Below are positions 1 to 6,612 of a stretch of 7,177 bases of DNA, in pieces. Below the pieces are notes generated by a model that made no database searches, was not told where the DNA came from, and saw nothing but the letters and a program-made list of their open reading frames with translations. The stretch spans positions 1-7,177 of the forward strand of contig WJKV01000050.1 of the NCBI GenBank assembly GCA_014728875.1, written 5' to 3'. A program made the translations under genes and the position numbers. Origin of the DNA: Candidatus Woesearchaeota archaeon (GTDB lineage Archaea > Nanobdellota > Nanobdellia > Woesearchaeales > WJKV01). Within the stretch, counting starts at the first letter, position 1, and every line of letters begins with the position of its first letter.

Positions 1-51
1 ATAATTTGGGGGTTTTCGTTAAGTAACTGCAAGGTACTAAAAACCAAAAAG

Positions 52-59
52 TATAAAAA
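52..59 (+). promoter_or_regulatory. TATA box of the TrmB-family regulator gene
   Basis: TATAAAAA sits 54 bases upstream of the ATG at 106, preceded by an A-rich stretch that could serve as a BRE. Archaeal transcription usually begins about 25 bases downstream of the TATA centre, so the start would fall near position 80 and leave a leader of about 25 nt. A leader agrees with the ribosome binding site seen before this gene. Short inverted repeats (GTTA-N2-TAAC at 18-27, TTGA-N6-TCAA at 70-83) flank the box and could be operators. They are short, and the region is AT-rich. Confidence 0.6.
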
Positions 60-88
60 CTAATGTTGGTTGACGAAAATCAAAAAAT

Positions 89-95
89 GAGGGGG
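89..95 (+). promoter_or_regulatory. Ribosome binding site of the TrmB-family gene
   Basis: GAGGGGG followed by TTGA resembles the archaeal Shine-Dalgarno GAGGTGA and ends 10 bases before the ATG at 106. It supports that start and a leadered mRNA. Confidence 0.55.
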
Positions 96-105
96 TTGAA
101 TTTAA

Positions 106-933
106 ATGATAGTAAAAGATGAATTTTTAAGCAAATTGCGTAGGTTCTTCTGTTTGAATCTTTACGAGGTTAAAATCTGGACTGCATTACTTTCCCGAGG
201 AGTGAGCACTGCTGGCGAACTTTCTGACATTGCAAATGTGCCGAGAAGCAGAAGCTATGATGTGCTTGACAGCCTTGAGAAAAAAGGCTTTGTCGTGAAT
301 AAACTGGGCAAGCCTATAAAATATATCGCGATCCCTCCAAAAGAAGTTGTAGAGAGAGTAAAGAAAAATCTCAAGGTCGACGCCGATACAAAAATCAAGC
401 GGCTGAATGACCTTAAAGGAAGCGAAATCCTGAATGAGCTTAATCTTTTGCATACTCAAGGAATTGAATTGGTAGAGCCTACTGACCTTTCAGGCAGTCT
501 CAAAGGAAGACATAATCTTTACGATCATCTTGAGCTGACGATCAAGAATGCTGAAGAATCTGTGACTTTGATGACCACTTCAGAGGGCCTGATGAGGAAA
601 GTGGACGCATTGAAAGGCATCTTTGAAAAGCTGAAAAAGAGAGGGGTCAAGATAAAGATCGCAGCACCTGTCACAAAAGAATGCACAGACGCGATCAAAG
701 AGATAGGAAATCTCGCTGAAATCAAGAACACGAAAAACATCAATGCAAGATTCTGCATTGTCGACGGTAAAGAACTGACTTTCATGATATTGAATGATGC
801 AGAAGTGCATCCTACCTATGACATAGGCATATGGGTTAACACCCCGTTCTTTGCACAGGCACTGGAAGGAATGTTCAATCTTGCATGGAAGGACATGACT
901 CCTGCTGAAAAAGTATTGAAGACAACCAAATAA
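106..933 (+). CDS. TrmB-family transcriptional regulator with PLD-like C-terminal domain
   Basis: A 275-residue, probably cytoplasmic, DNA-binding regulator. Residues 1-80 form a TrmB-type winged helix: helices around 7-30 and 34-43, a recognition helix at about 46-60 (PRSRSYDVLDSLEKKGF), and a wing at 63-77 with KPIKYIAIPP. Residues 79-115 look like a charged helical linker, probably for dimerisation. Residues 130-262 match the C-terminal region of TrmB-like proteins related to phospholipase D folds, ending in the typical IWVNTPFFAQALEGMFNLAW. The HxK catalytic signature of true phospholipase D enzymes is missing; only RFCIVDGKE remains at that place. A sensing rather than enzymatic role is therefore inferred. 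Some TrmB relatives bind sugars, but no ligand can be read here. The gene has its own TATA box and ribosome binding site and a T-rich end, so it seems monocistronic. The target is unknown; autoregulation or control of the downstream pheST are guesses. Confidence 0.88.
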   Translation: MIVKDEFLSKLRRFFCLNLYEVKIWTALLSRGVSTAGELSDIANVPRSRSYDVLDSLEKKGFVVNKLGKPIKYIAIPPKEVVERVKKNLKVDADTKIKRLNDLKGSEILNELNLLHTQGIELVEPTDLSGSLKGRHNLYDHLELTIKNAEESVTLMTTSEGLMRKVDALKGIFEKLKKRGVKIKIAAPVTKECTDAIKEIGNLAEIKNTKNINARFCIVDGKELTFMILNDAEVHPTYDIGIWVNTPFFAQALEGMFNLAWKDMTPAEKVLKTTK

Positions 934-959
934 TTCTCTTTTTCTTTTCCTTTATTTCT
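934..959 (+). terminator. T-rich archaeal-type terminator after the regulator gene
   Basis: The stretch directly after the TAA at 931-933 is almost pure pyrimidine with runs of five, four, three and three T (TTCTCTTTTTCTTTTCC, then TTTATTTCT). Archaeal RNA polymerase terminates at such T-runs on the non-template strand without needing a hairpin. It lies just before the pheS promoter, which fits a boundary between transcription units. Confidence 0.6.
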
Positions 960-970
960 AACCAGTAAAG

Positions 971-978
971 TTTATATA
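971..978 (+). promoter_or_regulatory. TATA box of the pheST operon
   Basis: TTTATATA, preceded by the purine-rich AGTAAAG as a possible BRE, starts exactly 32 bases before the ATG at 1003. That places the expected transcription start at or within a few bases of the ATG, so the mRNA is probably leaderless. There is no Shine-Dalgarno before 1003, which agrees. Confidence 0.75.
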
Positions 979-1002
979 TGCTTTAAGTTCTTGGGATATT
1001 GT

Positions 1003-2541
1003 ATGGACCTTAAAAAACTGGCAGAGACTCTGCATCCGCTGGAAAGGAAAGTCCTGCCTCTATTGACTAAGACAAGCAGTTTTAATCAACTTGTTGAGTC
1101 TTCAAAACTAAAAGACATAGAGGTTATGCGGGCCCTGCAGTGGCTGCAGAACAAGAAAGCTGTAGAACTGAAAGAAGAAGCCAAACAGATAATTTCTCTG
1201 GACAAGAACGGAGAAACATATGCAAAGAAAGGGCTTCCTGAGATGCGTTTCCTCAAGGCATTGAAAAGGGCCCCTCGACCTGTGGTAAAGGTCGCGCAGG
1301 AATCAAACATAGACAAGAACGAGGTCAATGTCTGCATCGGAATGCTGAAAAAGAAAGCTGCGATAGACATCTCAAAGGAAGGCAAATCCTTGAAGGTCTC
1401 TATAACAGATCAAGGAAAGAAACTGCTGCAGAAGCCTACGCTCGAAGAGCAATTCCTGCAATCCTTGAAAAAACAAAGAACAGTCGACGAACTTAAACCT
1501 GAAGAAAAGTTTGCATTCGACAATCTCAAGGCAAGGAAGAACATTATCAAAGTTGACAAACAAAAAACAATAGAAGCAAATCTGACAGGATTGGGCAAGA
1601 AATTGGTCAAAGAAAAGATCGACAGCAAGAATGTCATAGACAGGCTGACACCGCAGATGCTTTCCAGCGGAAATTGGAAAGGAAAGAGTTTCAGGCGCTA
1701 TGACGTCAAGATCAATGTGCCCGCGATCAGCGGAGGAAGGAGGCATTTCACAAAGGTCGCGCGCGATTATGCAAAGAAGATATGGACAGACATGGGCTTC
1801 AAAGAGATGACAGGAACCCTTGTCAATACCAGTTTCTGGAATTTTGACGCATTGTTCACTGCACAGGATCATCCAGTCAGGGACCTGCAGGACACTTTCT
1901 TTATTGCGGATCCTAAAAACGGAAAGCTTCCTGACAAAAAGACAGTGGACAAGGTGAAAACGGCGCATGAGAAAGGAACTGCGGGCAGCATCGGCTGGCG
2001 TTATGATTGGAAACCAGAAGAAGCAAAGAAAAATGTTTTGAGGACTCATACGACTGTGCTGAGCGCGCAGACAATTGCAAAACTGAAAGAGGCGGATCTG
2101 CCTGCAAAATATTTTGCATTGGGCAGGAATTACCGGAACGAGACAATGGACTGGAGCCATCTGTTCGAGCTGAACCAGACAGAAGGCATAGTGATAGATC
2201 CTGATGCGAATTTCAGGCATCTTCTCGGCTATCTAAAACAGTTCTTTAAACAGATGGGCTTTGCTGACGCGCGATTCAGGCCTGCGCATTTTCCATATAC
2301 AGAACCTTCTGTAGAGATAGACGTCCTGCACCCTGTCCGCAAAGAATGGTATGAATTAGGAGGGGCGGGCATATTCAGACCAGAAGTTGTAGAGCCTCTG
2401 CTAGGAGAATTCGTTCCCATACTTGCATGGGGTCCTGGTTTTGACAGGATAATCATGGACTATTTCAAGATCAATGATATAAGAGAGTTGTACAAGAACG
2501 ACATAAAACAATTGAGGGAAATCAAATACTGGATTAAATGA
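1003..2541 (+). CDS. pheS: Phenylalanyl-tRNA synthetase alpha subunit
   Basis: The catalytic subunit of the alpha2-beta2 class II enzyme that attaches phenylalanine to tRNA-Phe in the cytoplasm using ATP. The product is 512 residues, the usual archaeal/eukaryotic size. Residues 1-205 contain winged-helix-like modules, as in archaeal and human cytosolic alpha subunits, thought to contact tRNA. The class II core follows: motif 1 region around 243-268 (ISGGRRHFTKVARDYAKKIW), HPVRDLQDTFF at 290-300, LRTHTT at 346-351, motif 2 from R378 (RNETMDWSHLFELNQTEG), the phenylalanine-pocket motif FPYTEPS at 430-436, GGAGIFRPEV at 453-462, and motif 3 ending in the ATP-binding arginine R482 (AWGPGFDR). A TTG at 991 would add four residues, but ATG 1003 is preferred: it opens the typical MDLKKLAETLHPLE start and lies 32 bases from the TATA box. 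It is the first gene of an operon with pheT, nine bases downstream. Confidence 0.97.
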   Translation: MDLKKLAETLHPLERKVLPLLTKTSSFNQLVESSKLKDIEVMRALQWLQNKKAVELKEEAKQIISLDKNGETYAKKGLPEMRFLKALKRAPRPVVKVAQESNIDKNEVNVCIGMLKKKAAIDISKEGKSLKVSITDQGKKLLQKPTLEEQFLQSLKKQRTVDELKPEEKFAFDNLKARKNIIKVDKQKTIEANLTGLGKKLVKEKIDSKNVIDRLTPQMLSSGNWKGKSFRRYDVKINVPAISGGRRHFTKVARDYAKKIWTDMGFKEMTGTLVNTSFWNFDALFTAQDHPVRDLQDTFFIADPKNGKLPDKKTVDKVKTAHEKGTAGSIGWRYDWKPEEAKKNVLRTHTTVLSAQTIAKLKEADLPAKYFALGRNYRNETMDWSHLFELNQTEGIVIDPDANFRHLLGYLKQFFKQMGFADARFRPAHFPYTEPSVEIDVLHPVRKEWYELGGAGIFRPEVVEPLLGEFVPILAWGPGFDRIIMDYFKINDIRELYKNDIKQLREIKYWIK

Positions 2542-2544
2542 GGT
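2540..2544 (+). promoter_or_regulatory. Ribosome binding site of pheT overlapping the pheS stop
   Basis: GAGGT, within TGAGGTAAT, shares bases with the TGA stop of pheS and sits six bases before the ATG of pheT. It closely matches the archaeal Shine-Dalgarno TGAGGTGAT. The arrangement suggests translational coupling, which would help equal production of the two subunits. Confidence 0.75.
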
Positions 2545-2550
2545 AATATT

Positions 2551-4224
2551 ATGCCAACTGCGACACTTAATAAAAAAGTTTTTGAAAAACTCGTCGGGAA
2601 AAAGCTTCCTTTAGAAAAATTAAAAGACAGAATCAGCATGCTTGGCACTGACCTGGAAAAGATAGAAAAAAACGAGATAATTGTAGAAGTTTTTCCTAAC
2701 AGGCCGGACATGCTTTCTGAACAGGGTTTTGCCAGAGCATTCAGCAGCTTTATTGGCGCAAAAACCGGCTTGAGGAAATACTATGTAAAGAAATCAGACT
2801 ATAAGGTAACTATAGACAAATCTGTGAAGAATGTCAGGCCCTATACTGTATGCGCTGTTGTAAAGAATCTTAAATTGGATGACGAGAAAATAAGAGAACT
2901 TATCCAGATCCAGGAAAAACTGCACATCACTCTGTGCAGGAAAAGAAAGAAAGGCGCAATCGGAATATATCCGATAGAAGACATCAAATTTCCTATAAGA
3001 TTTCTTGCAGAAGATCCCAGAAAAATAAAATTCAGACCTTTAGAATTCCCGCGCGAGATTACCGGCCTTCAGATCCTTTCGCAGCATCCTGCTGGACGAG
3101 AATATGCTGATCTTCTGGAGGGCCTGGATAAATTTCCTATTTTCATGGATGCAAAAAAACAGATACTTTCAATGCCTCCCATAATCAATTCCCATTTAAC
3201 AGGAAAGGTCGGCGAGAAAACAAAAGAGGTTTTTATTGAATGCAGCGGATTTGAACTAGAAATATTAAAAACCTGCTTGAATATCATTGTGGCTGCGATG
3301 GCAGACATGGGAGGAGAGATATATTCTGTCAAAGTGGAAATGCCTCCTGGCTACAAGAATAAAAAGATTTTAACTCCTGATCTTGAGCCAAAGAAATGGA
3401 GTATTGACCTGAAATTCGTGAACAGGCTCCTCGGCTTAGATCTAAAAGAAAACGAGATGAAAAAATCATTGGAAAGAATGGGATACGGCTATGAGAAAGG
3501 CAAGGTTCTTGTTCCTGCATACAGGGCAGACATCATGCACCAGGTGGATTTTGCAGAAGACATTGCAATCGCTTACGGCTATGAGAATTTTGAGCCTGTC
3601 ATACCTAATGTTTCTACAATAGGAGAAGAAAACCAGTTCGAGGTCTTCAAGCGCCATGTTGCAGAGATCCTGGCAGGTCTGGAATTGCTGGAATGCGAGA
3701 CATATAATTTGAGCAATATAGACAATCTTAACAGGAAGATGAACATAGAGCTTCCGTGCATACAAATTGAGAATGCTGTCAATATTGATTATAATGTGCT
3801 GAGATCTTGGGTTCTTCCTTCATTGATGCAGGTTTTCAATGAAAACAAGCATTATGAATATCCGCAGAACATTTTCACAATAGGCACAGCATTCAAGAAG
3901 AATAAAGATAAAGAGACGGGTGTGGAGGAATTTTCCAGGACCGCGGTTGCATTGTGCGGACCAGAAGCCGACTATACAAAGATAAGACAGATGTTTGACT
4001 ATCTGATGAATTGCCTGAATATCGAGGCAGAATTTTCTGAAGAAGACCATCCTTCTTTCATCCCCGGGAGATGCGCCAGGATCAAGATAAAAGGCAAAGG
4101 AATTGCATACATAGGGGAAATCAATCCTTCTGTCCTTGTCAACTGGGACCTGCAGATGCCTGTTTCTGCGTTTGAGCTTAATCTGACTGATCTTTTTTCT
4201 ATTTTGAACAAGCAGAAAAAATAA
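2551..4224 (+). CDS. pheT: Phenylalanyl-tRNA synthetase beta subunit
   Basis: The non-catalytic beta subunit, 557 residues, the short archaeal/eukaryotic form lacking the extra N- and C-terminal domains of the approximately 800-residue bacterial protein. Domains in order: B1 at 1-80 with FPNRPDMLSEQGFARA (48-63); B3/B4, the editing-type domain, at about 95-260, including LHITLCRKRKKGAIGIY (124-140) and SMPPIINSHLTGKV (207-220); B5 at about 282-350, ending VDFAEDIAIAYGYENFEP (332-349); then the degenerate class II fold to the C-terminus, with GRCARI and IAYIGEINPSVL (518-529) and FELNL. In this family the subunit contributes to tRNA binding, to the tetramer interface and to removal of mischarged tyrosine. 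The commonest archaeal GRKRKK...IGIHD stretch reads CRKRKK...IGIYP here, a modest divergence. It follows pheS directly, with a strong ribosome binding site and no internal promoter visible. Confidence 0.96.
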   Translation: MPTATLNKKVFEKLVGKKLPLEKLKDRISMLGTDLEKIEKNEIIVEVFPNRPDMLSEQGFARAFSSFIGAKTGLRKYYVKKSDYKVTIDKSVKNVRPYTVCAVVKNLKLDDEKIRELIQIQEKLHITLCRKRKKGAIGIYPIEDIKFPIRFLAEDPRKIKFRPLEFPREITGLQILSQHPAGREYADLLEGLDKFPIFMDAKKQILSMPPIINSHLTGKVGEKTKEVFIECSGFELEILKTCLNIIVAAMADMGGEIYSVKVEMPPGYKNKKILTPDLEPKKWSIDLKFVNRLLGLDLKENEMKKSLERMGYGYEKGKVLVPAYRADIMHQVDFAEDIAIAYGYENFEPVIPNVSTIGEENQFEVFKRHVAEILAGLELLECETYNLSNIDNLNRKMNIELPCIQIENAVNIDYNVLRSWVLPSLMQVFNENKHYEYPQNIFTIGTAFKKNKDKETGVEEFSRTAVALCGPEADYTKIRQMFDYLMNCLNIEAEFSEEDHPSFIPGRCARIKIKGKGIAYIGEINPSVLVNWDLQMPVSAFELNLTDLFSILNKQKK

Positions 4225-4232
4225 AAGATAAA

Positions 4233-4240
4233 TTTATAAA
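4233..4240 (+). promoter_or_regulatory. TATA box of the secreted-protein gene
   Basis: TTTATAAA lies nine bases after the pheT stop, preceded by the purine-rich AAGATAAA. It is 32 bases upstream of the ATG at 4265, the same spacing as at pheS, and points to a leaderless mRNA beginning near 4265. No T-run separates it from pheT, so read-through from the operon is also possible. Confidence 0.68.
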
Positions 4241-4264
4241 GGATTTTATTCTATGTCGTTTAAT

Positions 4265-5848
4265 ATGGGTGTCAAGATATTATCCGGGCTGATAATTTGC
4301 ATATTTATTCTATTGCTATCAATAGGAGTCTCTAGTGCAGAGAATAGGGTTGTATATGATGAAGATGTATTCGTGGACCAGCTAGCAAAGACGCCTGTGG
4401 GGACTTTTGACTTCAGATATTATGTTAAGGAGAATGTTCCTATGATTGCGATCAGCAGCGACGAGTTCAGGATGATACTTGATCTCGGGCAGTGCAAACT
4501 GGAAGGAAACTACAAATACTGCTTTGACGGCAGCGAGTTCGGAAAGATAGACTATGAAAAAGACAGGGAAATACCAATCATTTCCTTCAGGATAGAAGAG
4601 ATCGTGCCCACTGTTGCTAGAGCTGTAGACACAAACGAATTGATGGTGGGCGAAAAAGCAACTGTCACTGTCACCATTAGTGCGCCGGGCAGCATCAGAC
4701 CTCGAATCGCGTATATAGATAAAGTGCCTGACGGGCTGAGACCAAAAGATCTTTCTATGGGGCAGATATCAACGAATACTGTAAGGTGGGACGGCATACT
4801 TGACGAAGAAGTAACCATCACTTACAGCCTTGAACTGGTAAGCGATATAGATGAAGAATTCGATGCAAAAGTCATCTACGACATTGACGGGACAGACAAA
4901 ACAATAAAGGCCCCTTCAATAAGCATCAAAAAGAAAAGCTTGATGGATGTTGATGTGGATTTTGAAGAGGACGAACTTGAAGTAGGAGATTCTACAGAGA
5001 TGGAACTGTCAATAGACAAGAACACTGAAGAAGATCTTACTGTGCACGAATTTGAAATAACTTTTCCTGCAACCATCGACATCATCAATTACAGTTCTGA
5101 TTTTGACAAAACAGGGAACAAATTCTCTCTAAGCCTGGCAAAATTGAGAGAACAGCAGGATTATACTTTCGAACTTAAAACGAACGCGTACAGCAAAACG
5201 TACCCCATCAAAATTTATGCAGACTTGGAATCTGACTACGAGGACGAAGAACTGGAAAAAGAAATCCTTCTGGAAAGCGCAATAAAAGACTTAAGCTTGA
5301 GTTTGAGCATGCCAAGTTCGATAACATACAGGAAGGATTTCAAGCTGAAGGCATATTTTAACAACAGGAACGACAAGACCACATTCTATAATATCAATTG
5401 CGAGATAAAAGGCGAGCTGTTCAACAAGAAATATGATTTCAAGCAGGTCCTGCCGGATGTGCAAACAAATATAGAAAATACAGAGATCGTCCTAGAGAAT
5501 TTGACGCCAAGAAATGTTTCCCACCGTTTTGTCTGCACATACGAAACAAAAGACGGCACAAAGCTCAGCTCAAACAGGACCAAGACAACAGAGATCAACA
5601 TAAACATGACCAGGCTTGAAGAAGAGGCAAGGGAAGAGGAAGAGGCCAGGCAGAGAAGAGAAGAAAGAGAAAAAGCAATGGAAGGCGACGGAGAAGACGA
5701 TGAAATAGAAGAAGGAGCAAAAGACGAGCCGACAGAGACAGAAGAGACGGTAGAGGATGAAATTGAAGAAGAGGAAAAAGCAGAAGAAGTCGGTTTCTTT
5801 ACTAAACTGGGAAGGGCATTGAAGAGAATATTCACATTCTGGAAATGA
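4265..5848 (+). CDS. Secreted or surface beta-rich protein of unknown function with acidic tail
   Basis: I do not recognise a named family. From ATG 4265 the product is 527 residues. Residues 1-25 are a signal peptide (hydrophobic SGLIICIFILLLSIGV, likely cut after VSSA). Residues 106-222 resemble a DUF11/Ig-like repeat (LMVGEKATVTVTISAPGSIRP, then DKVPDGL). A second beta domain spans about 225-320 (ELEVGDSTEMELSI) and a third about 340-450. Cysteine pairs C77/C86 and C379/C424 could form disulfides. Five N-glycosylation sequons occur (N275, N412, N417, N437, N447), four within 36 residues. Residues 450-509 are a Glu-rich charged tail, probably partly helical, followed by an amphipathic cationic end (510-527) with no clear transmembrane segment. 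A surface or cell-envelope role is inferred. An alternative ATG at 4253 has AAGGA nine bases upstream and could serve read-through mRNA from pheT; 4265 fits the TATA spacing. The gene converges on rpl14e. Confidence 0.85.
   Translation: MGVKILSGLIICIFILLLSIGVSSAENRVVYDEDVFVDQLAKTPVGTFDFRYYVKENVPMIAISSDEFRMILDLGQCKLEGNYKYCFDGSEFGKIDYEKDREIPIISFRIEEIVPTVARAVDTNELMVGEKATVTVTISAPGSIRPRIAYIDKVPDGLRPKDLSMGQISTNTVRWDGILDEEVTITYSLELVSDIDEEFDAKVIYDIDGTDKTIKAPSISIKKKSLMDVDVDFEEDELEVGDSTEMELSIDKNTEEDLTVHEFEITFPATIDIINYSSDFDKTGNKFSLSLAKLREQQDYTFELKTNAYSKTYPIKIYADLESDYEDEELEKEILLESAIKDLSLSLSMPSSITYRKDFKLKAYFNNRNDKTTFYNINCEIKGELFNKKYDFKQVLPDVQTNIENTEIVLENLTPRNVSHRFVCTYETKDGTKLSSNRTKTTEININMTRLEEEAREEEEARQRREEREKAMEGDGEDDEIEEGAKDEPTETEETVEDEIEEEEKAEEVGFFTKLGRALKRIFTFWK
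5612..5791 (+). other. Purine-rich tract encoding the Glu-rich tail of the surface protein
   Basis: About 180 bases dominated by GAA, GAG, AGA and AAG triplets encode a 60-residue low-complexity segment rich in glutamate, with scattered arginine, lysine and aspartate. The first half (REEEEARQRREEREK) looks like a charged helix or short coiled coil; the second half is nearly all acidic. The purine bias is explained by the amino-acid composition. Confidence 0.8.
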
Positions 5849-5889
5849 TGTGTTTAAGAATTAAATTCTAAGAATCAAAATGATGGAAA

Positions 5890-6297
5890 CTATTTCTTAG
5901 GCTTTGGTGCCTTTTCTACAGATTCTTTAGGCTTTTTCTTGATCTCGGCGCTTGCGGTTTTCTGTTTGGCTTTTTTCTCTTTTTTAGGCTTCTTAGGTTC
6001 TGGCTTGACTTTTTGCTTCCTTGTCCTTTTCGGCCTTTCTTTTTTCGGCTTGGATTTCTTCTCTTTTATTGTGATCTTCAGCTCTTTCTTAAACAGATCA
6101 ACGACTTCTTTATGAGAAGCATTTTCCTTGAATGGCAAAACTTTGCTCAACGGCTCCAGATGGGCGATATTGCACTTTCTTCTCCGGGTCTCGCCGTCTA
6201 CAAGCACAAGATTGTTCTTTTCAACACCTGTCAAAACTACGCATTTCTTTCCTGCGTCTCTTCCTGAGATTTTAATGCATAATTGACCTATCTTCAT
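5890..6297 (-). CDS. rpl14e: Large ribosomal subunit protein L14e with lysine-rich tail
   Basis: A ribosomal protein of the archaeal/eukaryotic 50S/60S subunit, 135 residues. Residues 1-55 are the KOW-type beta barrel: IGQLCIKISGRDAGKKCVVL (3-22), LVLVDGETRRRKCNIAHLEPL (30-50), with the conserved GRDAGKKCVV, DG-TRRR and NIAHLEP signatures. Residues 60-78 are a short helical region (HKEVVDLFKKEL). Residues 79-135 form a disordered tail rich in lysine and proline (repeated KPKKE-like units). Archaeal L14e is often under 100 residues, so the tail is an extension; it may reach along rRNA. The start is fixed by the ATGA overlap with the rpl34e stop and by GAGGA just upstream. It is the last gene of its cluster; the usual next gene, cbf5, is absent. 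Confidence 0.93.
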   Translation of the reverse strand: MKIGQLCIKISGRDAGKKCVVLTGVEKNNLVLVDGETRRRKCNIAHLEPLSKVLPFKENASHKEVVDLFKKELKITIKEKKSKPKKERPKRTRKQKVKPEPKKPKKEKKAKQKTASAEIKKKPKESVEKAPKPKK

Positions 6298-6569
6298 TCT
6301 TCCTCACTTCTTGCCTTTTCGATCAAAACCTGTCTTGTGCATTTGCTGCATAGATTACCGCCGTAAGGCCTGGCAGGATTCCTCTTTGTCTTTGGAATGT
6401 TCTTAAACTTTAAAGGAATCTTCCTGGGGATCCCTGAAAGTTTCGCGCCGCACCTGCTGCACTTCGCACTATTAGGATTTCTTCTTTTGAAACAGAGGAC
6501 TGTTTTTCCTCCAGGAGTTCTCCTGTGTGCCCTTCTCAATGTCCTTGATTTTCTGCTTCCTTGAACCAT
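6294..6569 (-). CDS. rpl34e: Large ribosomal subunit protein L34e
   Basis: A zinc-ribbon ribosomal protein found only in archaea and eukaryotes, 91 residues, the usual size. The basic N-terminus has the family pattern SRKSRTLRRAHRRTPGGKTV (5-24). The zinc site is C37-x2-C40 paired with C74-x2-C77 (KCSRCGAKLSG and LCSKCTRQVLIEKAR). C26 is an extra cysteine. The last codons contain the ribosome binding site of rpl14e, and the TGA overlaps its ATG by four bases, so the two genes are translationally coupled. Upstream of the ATG there is no close Shine-Dalgarno (only AAAGGA about 21 bases away). Two TATA candidates exist: the strong TTTAAATATAAA at 6617-6628, giving a leader of about 25 nt, or the weaker AAAATAAA at 6594-6601, giving a leaderless mRNA. 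Confidence 0.95.
   Translation of the reverse strand: MVQGSRKSRTLRRAHRRTPGGKTVLCFKRRNPNSAKCSRCGAKLSGIPRKIPLKFKNIPKTKRNPARPYGGNLCSKCTRQVLIEKARSEEE
6301..6305 (-). promoter_or_regulatory. Ribosome binding site of rpl14e inside rpl34e
   Basis: On the minus strand GTGAGGA precedes the rpl14e ATG at 6297 by three bases and lies within the final codons of rpl34e. The spacing is short but usable, and with the ATGA overlap it supports the chosen rpl14e start. Confidence 0.55.
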
Positions 6570-6612
6570 TTTAAGCTTTTTTCGTTATTGTCCTTTATTT
6601 TTTGTAATTTCC

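Noticed and set aside
991..1002. TTG start for pheS giving four extra residues
   Set aside because: The TATA box at 971 predicts transcription starting around 1000-1003, so the TTG would lie before or at the mRNA start; the ATG at 1003 fits family N-termini.
1372..2220. Long open frame (282 codons) on the minus strand inside pheS
   Set aside because: It lies fully antisense to a strongly conserved synthetase core; its product is rich in Cys, His and Phe, shows no domain and has no promoter context. It is a codon-bias shadow.
5612..5791. Polypurine tract as a triplex or structural DNA element
   Set aside because: The purine bias follows from Glu, Lys and Arg codons and is interrupted often by pyrimidines; there is no mirror symmetry.
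5386..5835. Minus-strand open frame of 149 codons opposite the surface-protein tail
   Set aside because: Its serine-rich product is simply the antisense reading of GAR-type glutamate codons.
5849..5889. Hairpin AGAATT-A-AATTCT (5857-5869) as a bidirectional terminator in the convergent gap
   Set aside because: The loop would be one base, the stem is all weak pairs apart from one G-C, and no clear T-run follows on either strand. The gap is merely AT-rich, although some termination there is likely.
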